Source: Capitulum mitella
Lineage: Eukaryota > Arthropoda > Thecostraca > Pollicipedomorpha > Pollicipedidae
NCBI GenBank assembly: GCA_030062745.1
Contig: CP099854.1
Coordinates: 16,631,337 to 16,695,336, forward strand
DNA length: 64,000 nt
Reading direction: 5' to 3'
Shown in pieces: positions 38,401-48,119 of this stretch. The first letter of the stretch is position 1; the number at the start of each line of letters is the position of its first letter. The notes beneath the pieces were generated by a model that was not told the origin of the DNA, searched no databases, and worked only from the letters and a program-made list of their open reading frames with translations. The translations under genes were made by a program, and so were the position numbers.

Positions 38401-39136
38401 CACGCCCCCCTAAGTACGTACGGCCATGCCCCCCTACCGCCACCTTGGCTGCTCCCGAAAAGGCAGGGCCACCCTCTGCCAGCTGTTGGTGCCAGTCAGC
38501 TGATGCGTTCAGCAGCTGTGTTCGTCGCTTGTGTTCCAGTTCACGCCTTGAAGAATCTGACCCTGGTCCACTTCCAATACAAAGCATGGCAAGAGGTCTG
38601 GGCCAGGGTGCAAAGCGCTCTGGGAGAGGAGTTTCAGAGACTCATAAACGGGTGAGACTGGGGTTTTGTCTGGGATATTTCGTGCGGCTAGGATGCGTTT
38701 GATAACGCAGCAGTGTTTGCCTCGTTTTTCAGAGGCGATATTTATTGTCATTGTCTGTCAGTGCCATTTGTCTAGTCTGTATGGAGTCTTCTGAGATGTG
38801 AGTTGTAACATGTGCGACGTATGACATCACACAGAGATTACCTCGATCATACTTAACTGCCTCTCAACGTAGTCCAACGGAATAAAATTCAGCATTTCTT
38901 CACACGTATTCCAACAAGAACGTTGCATACCCCCTGCCACAAGTTCCACCAACAAACAGTCGTTTTATCCGTGCGAGCCAGTGGTCCCATGCAAACTTCG
39001 CCACGTGCCTGGCATCTAACCCGGCATTTTGTGTGCGCGTTCCAGCCAGATCGTGCCGGTCATCATCGAGTACGTGATGAGGGCAAGCTCGACGACCCGT
39101 AGCCCCAACGCCGAGCGGGGCTACGATCCCCGCTAG
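25726..39136 (+). CDS. Multi-exon gene: probable secreted TULIP-like (JHBP/takeout or Grp7-allergen type) protein, 5' incomplete
   Basis: Exons at 25726-25816, 27792-28162, 30910-31024, 35890-36047, 36844-37083, 38540-38651 and 39046-39136 join in matching phase (2, 1, 2, 1, 1, 2) with GT-AG borders, giving at least 391 residues to the TAG. Layout: a Cys-containing N-terminal part; a roughly 90-residue Pro/Gly/Arg/Ala-rich linker; then a folded part with MDPSTVSLTDVRGG, GISQYRVDNVSALWMN, alternating hydrophobic strands and an amphipathic C-terminal helix (AWQEVWARVQSALGEEFQRL). The DP motif, the 'G(L/I)S.YRV..V' strand and the W-(D/E)-rich C-terminal helix resemble haemolymph JHBP/takeout or group-7 allergen proteins, lipid-binding TULIP folds in arthropods. 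Family placement is by eye and moderate. No in-frame Met or signal peptide was found before the exon 2/3 junction, so at least one 5' exon is missing. Confidence 0.7.
25817..27791 (+). other. Intron 1 of the TULIP-like gene
   Basis: Nearly 2 kb. Contains a (TTA)n microsatellite at 26377-26430, AT-rich sequence with ATGCATATATATGC-type runs near 27200, and no recognisable exon. It ends in CCCCTTGACCCGCAG. Confidence 0.6.
26377..26430 (+). repeat. (TTA)n microsatellite
   Basis: About 18 TTA/ATT triplets with one TTG interruption. The open frame over it (poly-Leu or poly-Tyr) is an artefact. Confidence 0.95.
27792..28162 (+). CDS. TULIP-like gene, Pro/Gly-rich exon
   Basis: 371 bp, in phase 2, out phase 1, acceptor TTGACCCGCAG, donor TCA/GTGAGT. 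Starts LCTLTKAYGKTYSTEAAKLW with a following Cys, then runs through a low-complexity Pro/Ala/Thr/Arg/Gly segment and ends GGADNLTKII. It is GC-rich, so long open frames exist on both strands; the plus reading is preferred because its phase fits exons on both sides. Confidence 0.65.
28745..29040 (+). repeat. Degenerate repeat with pyrimidine tracts
   Basis: Five to six diverged copies of a roughly 45-bp unit (CTCTGCCGGAGGATCC, GCCGAGTCTCGTCC). The last copy runs into a strong acceptor-like TCTCGTCCCTCTGTCTGCAG. The open frame at 28748-28993 reflects the repeat. Confidence 0.65.
29048..29135 (+). CDS. Possible alternative exon of the TULIP-like gene
   Basis: Bounded by acceptor CTCTGTCTGCAG and donor CAG/GTGAGC. 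The only open frame (ANLTTSCSEVDELLLPSGLR...) matches the phase of the previous exon. Its outgoing phase (2) does not fit the exon at 30910 (phase 1), so it would be an alternative or non-productive exon. Its last bases are the first unit of the 43-bp minisatellite. Confidence 0.35.
29116..30837 (+). repeat. 43-bp minisatellite, ~40 copies, each with a splice-donor consensus
   Basis: Near-identical 43-bp units (GGTCCGTAGGTCGGGCC, AGTGATAGCAGCAG, GTGAGTCGTCAT). Variation is mostly A/G in GATRGCAG and T/C in GTGAGYCG; a few units are shortened or extended (near 29948, 30298 and 30393). Almost every unit contains CAG/GTGAGT or CAG/GTGAGC. As 43 is not a multiple of 3, no long frame runs through it. 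Confidence 0.97.
30910..31024 (+). CDS. TULIP-like gene exon, start of the folded domain
   Basis: 115 bp after CTCTTCCTGCAG. The A from the previous exon plus TG creates the first Met of the joined frame (MDPSTVSLTDVRGGNDDFGW). Ends GISQYRVDNV with donor CAG/GTCAGG, phase 2. A second AG upstream (CACTCAG, 30891) would add LPLPAV but in another phase. Confidence 0.7.
31025..32149 (+). other. Intron 3, left part
   Basis: Contains a 123-codon chance-like plus frame (31611-31982) with no recognised domain. No splice-consistent exon is seen. Confidence 0.45.
32150..33392. mobile_element. Foldback-like element A
   Basis: The left arm (about 32150-32440) is a string of short degenerate units such as AATGGCGACATGTAAAA and AATGGCGAACGGCC. 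The right arm (about 33085-33392) is the same in reverse orientation (TCGCCATTTT, TTACATTTCGCCGTTTTG). The arms flank a roughly 640-bp core. Long inverted arms built of short tandem repeats are the hallmark of Foldback elements. The plus frame at 33109-33468 is read-through of the right arm. No transposase is seen. Confidence 0.7.
32460..32580 (-). mobile_element. tRNA-like SINE head in the foldback core
   Basis: On the minus strand CTACCTGATGTCCTGGGGTA is followed about 35 bp later by a perfect B box (GGGTTCGAGTCCC). The body differs from the SINE at 1.4 kb, so this is a second tRNA-derived family or fragment. Confidence 0.4.
33393..34090 (+). other. Intron 3, middle part
   Basis: No exon or mobile element recognised; short chance frames only. 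Confidence 0.45.
34091..34199 (+). repeat. 30-bp tandem repeat with a built-in hairpin, 3.7 copies
   Basis: Perfect 30-bp units (CAGTAGTGAACTATCCGCCG plus CACTACTGTT). Each junction forms CACTACTG-TT-CAGTAGTG, an 8-bp perfect inverted repeat with a 2-base loop. Confidence 0.95.
34380..34985 (+). repeat. ~116-bp tandem repeat, about 5 copies
   Basis: GAATCTGTTTTCGTC recurs at 34501, 34617, 34730 and 34846, with a variant at 34961 (spacing 113-116 bp). Each unit is built of smaller CCTCGTCYGTTCCTG blocks, so it is a higher-order repeat. Confidence 0.9.
34986..35889 (+). other. Intron 3, right part
   Basis: Holds a G-run near 35030 and several chance frames. It ends in the acceptor CTCCTGCCGCCAG. 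No exon is recognised. Confidence 0.45.
35890..36047 (+). CDS. TULIP-like gene exon
   Basis: 158 bp, acceptor TGCCGCCAG, donor CTGC/GTAAGC, in phase 2 and out phase 1. Reads ALWMNATGRRKLELRTTWKT, then DKWWLRVDMIYHT and TVTIHIPSRFFVELR. The alternating hydrophobic pattern suggests beta strands. An N-glycosylation motif (NAT) fits a secreted protein. Confidence 0.75.
36844..37083 (+). CDS. TULIP-like gene exon
   Basis: 240 bp. Acceptor TTCAAATCCAG was chosen because it alone gives phase 1; the stronger-looking CCTCAG at 36876-36881 would break the frame with the previous exon. Reads ADRVFELPRFPQETKMGFRP, VEMVLRSEVWMEG and LEFLSWLETWG. Donor GAG/GTGAGC. Confidence 0.72.
37084..38539 (+). other. 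Intron 5 of the TULIP-like gene
   Basis: Contains only short chance frames. It ends in CGCTTGTGTTCCAG. Confidence 0.5.
38540..38651 (+). CDS. TULIP-like gene exon, C-terminal helix
   Basis: 112 bp, acceptor TTGTGTTCCAG, donor CGG/GTGAGA. Reads HALKNLTLVHFQYKAWQEVW and GEEFQRLIN: an amphipathic helix as at the C-terminus of JHBP/takeout proteins, where a conserved Trp precedes an acidic-hydrophobic helix. Confidence 0.75.
39046..39136 (+). CDS. TULIP-like gene, terminal exon
   Basis: After GTGCGCGTTCCAG. The first base completes Gly, then QIVPVIIEYVMRAS and a polar tail (ERGYDPR) to TAG at 39134-39136. No polyadenylation signal was confirmed nearby. Confidence 0.7.
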
Positions 39137-39289
39137 CCCTACCGAGGTCAACGCCGACGGTCTTCTGCGCAGAAGAGTTCAGGGTCGGCGCGCCGCCCGA
39201 GGCAGGGAGTGTAGCCGCGGATTGTTGGTACGCTGCGCCCCCGAGAGATGCTGAGGGCGCACTTCTTGTGATCACGATTCCGTGTTGTA

Positions 39290-39451
39290 CACAGGCGCAG
39301 CCAGGGGGGCGGGGCCAGGGCCCCTCCCTTAGGCAGGCAGTTTTGGCGAAAACTATTGCACATTGTCGTCTCCCCGGCAGGCAGTTTTTGTACGATTTCA
39401 GCCCACAGTGGATTTCGCCTCTCCCCCAAGAAAATCCTGGCTGCGCCCCTG
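39290..39451. mobile_element. hAT-type MITE with 8-bp target duplication
   Basis: 162 bp. The left end CACAGGCGCAGCCAGG and right end CCTGGCTGCGCCCCTG are inverted. GTGTTGTA flanks it at 39282-39289 and 39452-39459, a perfect 8-bp duplication typical of hAT. It lies 150 bp downstream of the TULIP-like stop codon. Confidence 0.85.
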
Positions 39452-39459
39452 GTGTTGTA

Positions 39460-40924
39460 TGTGCCTACACGAACATCTTAGGGAACAGAAAATGGAGGAA
39501 ACCAGGTTTTTAGCAGCCTCTAGGCCAGTGAGGTCAGCGTGGCCCTACAAAAGTGCCGGTGGCCCTCCTGACTCGGAATGAGGAATGATTTGAGCATTGC
39601 TATGAGGTGTTTGGGGAAAAAAAAACATTCTCCAAAAAATCACTCTGGACCTACTAACTGTGAAACGGCAACTCCATCGCTAGAGAAAGCGAACACGCAT
39701 AGGTTTTTGAATTTAACACCTGGCGCTATCGAATGATCATTAGGGGCGTGGCCCAAGGGGTCAAGAAGCCATGCCTCCTTTTAGTTAGAAAGGTGACGTT
39801 GCATCACATGCCAAAAATGAAAATAAATAAAAATTTCCAGGACTCAAAAATAGAAATAACCGAAATCCGTGGAACTTGCGGTTTGGAGGGGGTTAAGTTT
39901 GTTCCGATCCGCCTCTTGGCAAAATCCTCGCTATGCCCCTGACAATGGCATCGGATAATGACATCATGCCATAAGCATCTAGAACTGACATTTAGAACGC
40001 ATGGACGATGGCGGGACCAGGAAACCCAAATGGCAAAAAATGAACCGGATATATTTTGGCAGTGAAATAGTGAGACTTCCTGTAGGCTACCATCATCCCG
40101 TGCTTAGTTTCCTGGGTCCACCACTGACATTTTCAATGGATCATTATCCTCACATCGGACCTGGAACTGGCTCAGTCAATCGGGCAAAACTGAGTGAAAG
40201 CCAGCCATAAAACTTGCAGCTGCCTGCCTGCCATATTCGGAAAAATGAATCTGCCGCTGCTCCAACAATTGCTCCCATGTTGGCCTCGACGCCTTCTAAA
40301 TGTCAGAAAGCTAACTGCAGACTCAAAGAAATGGTCGGAGCAGAGTATGCAAGATAACGAAAGCGGGCCGCGAACTCCTATTTTTGTTCCCCCTAGAGGC
40401 GCCACTGGTGTTTTTCTTTTACCTTCGATCACAGAGAATAACCTAACCTTGCACCTTGATTGCGAACGTTAGTCTGAACTTTGGTTTATCGAAATCGGTC
40501 CGATAAATCGACAGATTTTAAGGGGAAGCAGATTCGGCCTGGATTTCAAGCGAAACCCACCGCATAAAAATAGCGTCAAAATGCCCTTTTTTGACCCAAG
40601 CATTCGGCGTTCAGCAGTTGTTTAGCCGGATGGCAAAAGTACACACCTTCGAGTCGAGTCGGAGTCGTAGCCAGGATTGCGTCAAAGAGGAGGCCGGAAC
40701 AAACCCAACTGCCTCAGACCACAAAACGCCTCTGATTTCGGCCACTTCATTTCCGAGATCCGGAAATCTGTATTTCTTCTCATTTCTGGCGCGTAAAAAA
40801 CGTTACATTTCCAGCTCCAAGGGGCCATGTTCCCTTTGCCACTCCTGCGTTCATCTAACCATTGAAAACCGAGTTCACTTTAGTTGCGCGAGAAAAAGGT
40901 TTTCTTGCAGAAGTTCGTCGGACT
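39460..40924. other. No gene; possible second hAT-like fragment
   Basis: Ends resembling hAT termini (AGGGGCGTGGCCCAAGG near 39744 and CTCGCTATGCCCCTG near 39925) may mark an old element, but no target duplication is seen. No gene is supported. Confidence 0.35.
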
Positions 40925-41295
40925 GAAGTTCTTAGAACTATAGCTAACTATATCGTCGTGTAATAGTCCATAAGGACAAAACTGCGTTGGACAAAAGTTC
41001 GTGTCGCGAAAGTTCGTCTGGACAAAGTTTGTCCGGACAAAAGTCCTTCTACGCCAAAAGTTCATCTCGCTTATCTTCGTACAGGACAAAAGTTCGTCTA
41101 GGACAAAACTTTGTCCAAAAAAAGTTTGTGCAGGACAGCAGTTTGTCTAGGACAAAAGTTCGTCCGGGACAAAAGTTCGTCTCGCGGAAATTTGTCTAGG
41201 ACTATAGTTCGTCTAGCACAAAAGTTCGCCTTGGGCAAATGTCGGCCCAATAAAAGCTCGTCCGGGGCAAAAGATCGCCCAGGAAAAACCTGTCA
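40925..41295 (+). mobile_element. Foldback-like element C, left arm
   Basis: Degenerate tandem units of about 20 bp built on GGACAAAAGTTCGTCTA. The reverse-oriented counterpart lies at 48120-48520. Confidence 0.7.
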
Positions 41296-41439
41296 GTGTC
41301 GTATGGTTCTCGCATGAAAGTGCTTCAGGACAATACATGTGTGGCCAGGAAAAATTGCCGACTGTCAGCCGACAGCTAGTGGAATCATGCTGGTGAATGA
41401 GGCTCTGGTTCCCCACGAACGGATCCGGAACCGATCCCA

Positions 41440-42645
41440 TTAACCCTATTCCCGGAGGGCTAGACGGTATGGTCGATTCCCGGCACGGGGCGGGATATCT
41501 GAGGTCTCGAGAACTACTTGTCCGATTTCATCGCAACAAACGGCAATCGATTTGCCGTGACGTGAACTACATTTTTATAAAAAGAAATTTTCAGAATTTT
41601 GAAATCTGTAGATACAGGGGGGCAAAAATGTCAAAATGAGGGGTACTTTTGGACTTCTTATAACTCCATTGCTTATCGACCGATTTCGATGAAACTGGCA
41701 TGAATCGAGAGATTATGGATAGCGTTTTTACCATGGGTCCGCAAATCTGAAATTTTGAGAAAATTCATGGGCGTTCACAGGGTTTCAAAAATAGGAGGAT
41801 TAGTTGTCTAACAACTGAATGAACAAAAGAGGCAAACATCTTTTTTTGGTTTCTGCTGGTCATGTTATACTAAAGAAGTACAAATCGCATTACAATGTTT
41901 GTATAATGTTAGCATAGGCGGTGCCGAGGACATGAAAAAGGGGGAACTGTCATGGTCACACGTTTCTCAGATCAACTTGTGACCTTTGAACTTAAATGAC
42001 TTCCAGTGACCTTGGGGTCACTTGGAATGATCTCGTGTGCATTTAATATTATCTGTAAACGTTTTCAATCATTTGAATTCACTCTATTTCAAAAATTTCA
42101 TTTTATGGCTATTGCGATATGAGGTACGCGCACGGACATTTTGGGTCATAGCTCCGTGACCCGACCTGATATCAAGCTGAAACTTCATACACAAGTAGAA
42201 GCCACCGTTCTACGTCACATATATTGCGGGTTTGGCATTTGAAAAAAACGGCTCCGAAATTATTGCAAAAAAACAAATTTTGAATTTTGACCTTGATCTG
42301 ACCTTGAAAAATGACCTCAGATAAACAAAACTACATCTGCACATTGCCTAACTATTTAGCTATAAATCCATATAAAATTTTTAAGTTTTGTCTCTAAAAC
42401 TCTGTTTTTGGCAGACATTTTCCTTTTACCCTCAACATGGCCAGAAATGGCATGAGGTGCCTCCCAAAAACGTTGCCTGGCTCCGGCCCTGAGCAGAACA
42501 GAATTTTGAAATTTTGTCACGGCCCGTAGAAAGAATATCTAGGAAAAGTCACCAAGTTTCGTGAAGCTGCGTTAAAAAGTCTGGAATTGGCAAGCAAAAA
42601 ATCCGAGGGGGGCGGATTCAGCCCCCCTGCCGGGAATAGGGTTAA
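41440..42645 (+). mobile_element. TTAA MITE family 1, copy 2
   Basis: 1206 bp from TTAACCCTATTCCCGG to CCGGGAATAGGGTTAA, uninterrupted. It sits between the two arms of foldback element C and is therefore a nested insertion. Interior as in the copies at 2.1 and 52.0 kb. Confidence 0.9.
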
Positions 42646-43299
42646 AAACCTGCGCAAACCCAAACTTAGCCACTGTGCACCGTGTTGACCTGGCCAAATC
42701 ACTGGTGAATGCTACCAAAGGGACCGTGGTGGTGGTCATGTTAGGAAGGGGGCGTGGCTAGCGGCCCCGTGGTGATGGGGGGGGGGTGGACACGTCAATA
42801 TTCAGGGATTTTAGCATTGGACATATGGCTGTGACTGAAGGAAACGGTCTGAAATCAATATGGACCTTTCTCCCCCCCTATCAATGTCATGGAATCCCCA
42901 GCCATGACAGGGGGAGAGAACGGGGCTCTGGGTCCTACCATAGTAATGAAAACTATGCGTTGTTCGGTGTTTTTTTATATTATTTTCTCGTGGGTGAGGC
43001 GAATGCCATGTGTTGTTCGGTGTTGCGGTTCGAGCGCCTGACTATGGCGGCCGCCGTGTCGTGAAGTCCTGTTTTTTTCTGTGATTTTCCGAGGAATCTG
43101 ACGTGACCGGGCCGTGAGACTGTGCAGAGACACGGCTGTGACATCGGTGCTGCTGGCTGATGACTTTTTACACCGCGATTAGCCGCTGCCTCACTTTTAT
43201 CTGTGGATTTGTTGTTGACTTGTACTCGATGATATCGGCGCAGTGGGATGGACGAGGTATTGCCACCCTCCTCTCCGTTCTACCGGTTATGGCAGAGGT
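42646..43299. other. Unassigned sequence before the LINE
   Basis: May include the LINE 5' untranslated region or part of the foldback core. No coding domain is recognised. Confidence 0.4.
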
Positions 43300-46200
43300 G
43301 TGGCGCTGAGGACCACCAATCAGCGCACCGATGTGCCATTCAACCGCTCTCTGCCGAATCCCGCTGCGGTGGCGCGACCGTGACCTAGCGTTGGGCGAAA
43401 GCGAGCGGCCGCCGCTGCGGCCTGCCTGGCAGACCATAGGCGGGCTCAGGCCGTGGTCGGCTGGGGCGGTCGTGCCGCGCGCGATCGCGCGGGGCCGTCG
43501 CCACGATCGAGCTGCGCTGGCACGAGGACGACGGTGCCGGCGCGGATGCCGGGCCGGGCGACGCCACCAGATGCGACGTTTCCGCGTCAAGAGGGGCACC
43601 TGCCGACGCCCGTGCGAGGGGATGATGCCAACCTCTCGGGTGCGGCCGCGTTGCGGGCCGCTGACGCGGTCCCAGACCCTCACCGTACCAGCTCGCAAAA
43701 CCATCAGGCAGACTCAGCAGTTAAACTACTCGACGCCGACGAACTCTACTGGTTCGGTACGGAAACTGGTCATTGGTCACTCGAACGTCCGGTCTCTGGT
43801 ACCGAAGATGAACTGTCTGCTCCGGACCCTGCAGGACCATAACCTCGATGTGTTGTGCGTTACCGAGACATGGATCTCCGATCCGACCGCGGACAGGATT
43901 CTTGTGTTCCCCGGCTATAAGGTGGCGCGCCGAGACCGGCCGGCTCAGCCCGGCCGTGGCCGCGCCGCTGTGGCCCGTGGCGGCGGTGTGGCCATTCTAT
44001 GCCGAGACGAACTGAGCATAAACGTTCTACCGATTACCAGTGCAGGGTCATCCTGCGAGCGAGTCACTGTGGGTCTCGATTGCTGGCGGTGGGCGTCGCT
44101 CGGTTGTCGTTGGCGTGGTGTACCGTCCACCATCCGAGCAGATGTCAGCCGGCCTGGATGATCTGTATGACCAACTGCATGCCGCCGTGAGCCTAGGTAA
44201 ACCAACCTTTTGCTTAGGCGATTTTAACATTGACTTCTTGCGTCCGGACGGCCCTGGTGTACGCCGATACAAGTCGATTTTAAATGACCTCAGCCTGTCT
44301 CAGCTCATTCGAACACCGACGCACCTTTCACCGACGGAGTCTCTCTTAGATCACATAATCACGAGCGTTCCACATTTGGAGTCGGCCGTCCGGGTGCTCT
44401 CGGAGCCGATCGCTGACCACTTGACCACCATTGTTAGCGCACCTTTCTGCCGTCCTTGCTGTCGTCCGACGCCCTTTGCAGCTCGTTCGTGGCGTAAGGT
44501 GAATTGGGAGGCGCTCTGTCTGCAGCTTCTGCAGTCGGGCTGGGACCAGGTTTACCGTGAAACGCTGATTGACCGTAAGCTGGAGGAGTTTATGCGTGTG
44601 TGGTGGAGTGCGGTTGATGTGCATTGTCCTCTGAGAACGGTGACCCCTCGTCGCTCCCATTGCCCATGGCTTGAGACTAGCCCTGACCTGCGGCAACTGA
44701 TGCAGGAGCGGGACGACGCATATCGGAAGTGGCGTCAATTCCGAACCGAGAACGATTTGGCCGCATACCGACGCCTTCGTAACAGCGTTAAGAGCCTTTT
44801 CGCTCGGGCTAAACGCAACTTCCTGTGTGACAATGTGCTTGCCGACCGTGCCGTTTTTTGGAGGGGCGTAAAAAGCTTCGCCTTTCAGCCCGCCAAGGGG
44901 GGAGGGGGTGCCACCGGGGAAATGTCCGCTGAGCAGGCTGATGACTTCAACCGCCACTTTGCGTCCGCCGGCCCTCGTATTGCTGCCGAGCTGGCAGCGG
45001 GCAGCCACAGTGGTACCCCGCCTCCACCTAGACCACCATGCGTGACGACGTCAAGTCTAAGTCTGTTTCCTTCGACTCTCCCTGAACTCGCGAGAGCTAT
45101 GAGTGACTTGTCATCGTCGAGGGCGGTAGGACATGACGGCGTGCCGCTGTATGCGCTGCGAAGATGTTTCCCCGTTCTCGGGCCACATTTACTTCATTTG
45201 ATTAACAGCTCTATCGCCACTTGTGTTTTCCCTTCCTCCTGGAAGATGGCCTCTGTTCTCCCTCTTCACAAACCAGGTCCGCGTGACATCGCCAGCAATT
45301 TTAGACCCATATCTATCTTATCTGCGCTGTCAAAGATATGTGAAAAGATTGTGTGCTCACAGCTGTCTTCTTATCTCGCTACCTATGATCTTTTAGCTCC
45401 ATCACAATATGCATATAGACCATGTCACTCGACCGAGGACGCCCTGGTGAACGCTGTTGAGTGGATGGTGCGTCGGATTGACGGTGGCCACGTCGTCGCC
45501 GTCACCTCGACTGACCTCAGTCGAGCTTTTGACAGTGTCGACCACGACTCCCTCCTAACCAAGCTCCAATGGTACGGCATCGACCCTAGGTGGTTCGAGA
45601 GCCACCTGGCTGACCGGCGGCAGGTGGTGAGAGGTGGTTCTCTTTCTCTTCCTCTCTCCCACGGTGTTCCGCAGGGGTCCATTGTCGGTCCTATCCTCTT
45701 CAGCATCTTCACGAACGACCTTCCATCCTATCTGCCTCACGGACGTCTAGTATCCTATGCCGATGACACCCAGCTGCTAGACTCCGCACATCCCGATCAT
45801 TTATCCATCCTAAAATCCCGGCAAGAAGAGACTCTCCTTGCCGTCCAATCCTACTTTACATCCAACTCCTTGAAAATGAATCCATTCAAAACAACCCTGC
45901 TCCTTGTCGGCACAGCCCATAACCTCAAGAAGACCACATCCTTCCATCTTAACTTTGACGGCCACATACTAACCCCTTCTTCTTCCGTGAAGATGCTGGG
46001 GGTCACCATCGACAACTCCTTGTCCTGGGAGGAGCACATATCCAAGGTTGCCAAAAAAGTGCAACTCCATCCTGCTCTGTTTATATAAGATACGTCACCA
46101 CCTTACGCCAGAGGTCCTTACACTCCTAATCCAGTCACATGTTTTCCCCCACATCCTTTACTGCCTTTCGGTCTGGGGCGGGGCCGCGTCGTGCCACCTT

Positions 46201-46727
46201 AACAGAGTTCAGAGAGTGGTGAACTTCGGGGCCAGGATCGTCTCAGAGGCTCGTAAGCGGGAGTCGGTGTCGGCGACCTTGAGGGCGCTAGGTTGGCGCG
46301 CCATACGTGACCTAGTTGCGAGGCGCGACAGCATTGGTGTCTTCCGAGCCCTGAACGACTCGCGTGCTCCGGTGGCGATCCGGTCCCTGTTCATTTCACG
46401 TACCGCCGTGTCCCAACGTGTCACCCGGGCGTCGGCCGCTGGCGCCTTAGAGCCGCCGACTTTTCGTCTGTCTGTGGCCCGCAGGACTTTTTCGTATCGC
46501 GCGGCCTCGTCCTGGAACCGCCTGCCGCCGGACATCACCGTCTGTCGAACCCGTGCAGAGCTTGAGCGTAAACTTGACCAACTTTCTCTTACAGCTTGAC
46601 GTGTCTGACTGCCTTATTTTATCTGTATGACTATTGGATATGTACTGTACTGTACTGACTTGAATCAAACAATAATCCACGCGGTGGAAAGATTCGAAAT
46701 AAACCGAACATGAACATGAACATGTTG
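43300..46727 (+). mobile_element. CR1/L2-like LINE, nearly full ORF2, two frameshifts
   Basis: An endonuclease domain begins near 43770 (IGHSNVRSLVPKMN, DVLCVTETWI, GGGVAIL). It shifts frame near 44060, continues (GVVYRPPSEQ, LGDFNIDF, LLDHIITS), then has a reverse transcriptase with FRPISILSALSKICEKIV, DLSRAFDSVDH, GVPQGSIVGPILF and the catalytic YADD. A second shift falls at a run of six A near 46055; after it comes the usual C-terminal part (FPHILYCLSVWGG, SWNRLP) to a stop near 46600. It ends with about three GAACAT units near 46707-46724, a CR1/L2-type microsatellite tail. There is no RNase H. ORF1 is absent or unrecognisable, so the 5' edge is approximate. Confidence 0.85.
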
Positions 46728-46869
46728 CTGTGCCAGTGCACCACCCTGAAGATGCATTGTGATCCGCCGGTTCAGGAGATTGTCGTCGTGCGACACTGAC
46801 AAAGTCTTGACCGTGCGTGCGGTCGCCGTCGTAAATTTGAGTCTGTAGACTTTAACGGATTCCCGTAGC

Positions 46870-47587
46870 AGTCTTGTTGCTCTTAGATCTTTTTTATCCA
46901 TCATGCCCCCTTGTACAGGACATTTTACTTCGACTGTCACAACTGGATCGAACTGGAAAGAGAATCATCCTGTGCTGGATACCCAGTCACGGCGGAATTA
47001 CAGGCAACGAGTTGGCCGATGCCGCTGCCAGGCGAGAAGCGCTGGCACCATGTACACGTTCTCTGCCAATCCCTGCCAGAGACTTTTATCCGGCAATTAG
47101 GAACTCCCAGTACAGCAAGTGGCAGCGCTCTTGGGATGGGACAGATGGCAGTAACCTCAGAACGGTAAAACCCCAGCTTGGTTTATGGTTATCCTGCTCT
47201 CGCTAGCCGAGGCGAGAGGAAATAATACTGTGCAGACTGCGTATCGGTCACACTTATGCGACCCATGGCTATCTGTTGCGTGGGATTGATAGTCCTCTCT
47301 ACCATCGATGTGGTGCCTTGCTCACTGTCAACCACGTGATCCTATCGTGTCAACATTTGGCTGAAGAACGTTCACTTCACTTTGGACAGCACGCTTCGTC
47401 TCTGACGCTTTGCGATGTACTTAGAGACAACTCGCGCTTTCTTGAATCCAGACAGCTCTTTTTGTTTCTTAAAGATGCTGATTTCGAGGCTGTTTATACA
47501 GCTCACTTGTTAAGTAAAGCAACCTCGTTATGGACGCAAAATGGCCTCAGTAGTCGCTCGAAAACACCAATAAACAACTAATAAAAT
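46870..47587 (+). mobile_element. 3' fragment of an RNase-H-bearing LINE (I-like)
   Basis: Reads an RNase H C-terminal block (CWIPSHGGITGNELADAAAR). After a shift near 47210 a cysteine-histidine motif follows (RLRIGHTYATHGYLL, CGALLTVNHVILSC), usual in I-type and related LINEs, and a stop near 47580 followed by AATAAAATAA. The 5' part is missing. It lies 140 bp past the end of the CR1/L2-like LINE. Confidence 0.8.
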
Positions 47588-47829
47588 AACTCTGTAGACT
47601 ATGTCTGACGCCTTCAGCGTTTCTGAGTGGCGGAGAGGTTGATTTTCCTTCGTGACGAGGCCCGACAGTTGTGGACAGACGCGGAATATTTGGCGAAATG
47701 AATTTGTTCTTCATCGTCCCACATCGGTTGATCGGCAGTTTATTCGCACAGTGTCTTATGAGACTATTTCTGCCGTCCTGGACGATGTCAACATTTGCAA
47801 CTGGTGGTTAAGTGTGATGGCCCTGTTCT

Positions 47830-48070
47830 CATTTCTTTCGTCTTGAATCTTACGGTATTTGTCCGATTGGTGTCGGATTTCTTGCTGGGTGGTGCTGGTG
47901 CTGTAATGGTGCCGGTGCTGCTGGTCCGGAGATTCATTCTTCGCGTCCAGGGTGTGACTAGTGTTTGTTGGTTTTCGGTAAATGTGCGTCATGAATGGTC
48001 CGTCAGTGACGTCCACGAACACATACAAGTAAAGTAATTTGACTATGTTCTCTTTTTTGGTAAATTTCAA
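47830..48070 (-). mobile_element. Penelope-like element fragment
   Basis: The minus-strand frame contains DGPFMTHIYRKPTNTSHTL, matching the 'VYRKPTHT' block near the end of Penelope-like reverse transcriptases, followed by a decayed H/K-rich stretch. Only about 80 residues remain. Confidence 0.65.
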
Positions 48071-48119
48071 GACGGAATTCCTCTCAAAGTCCTTTCGTAT
48101 TCTTTTATGTATACTTTCA

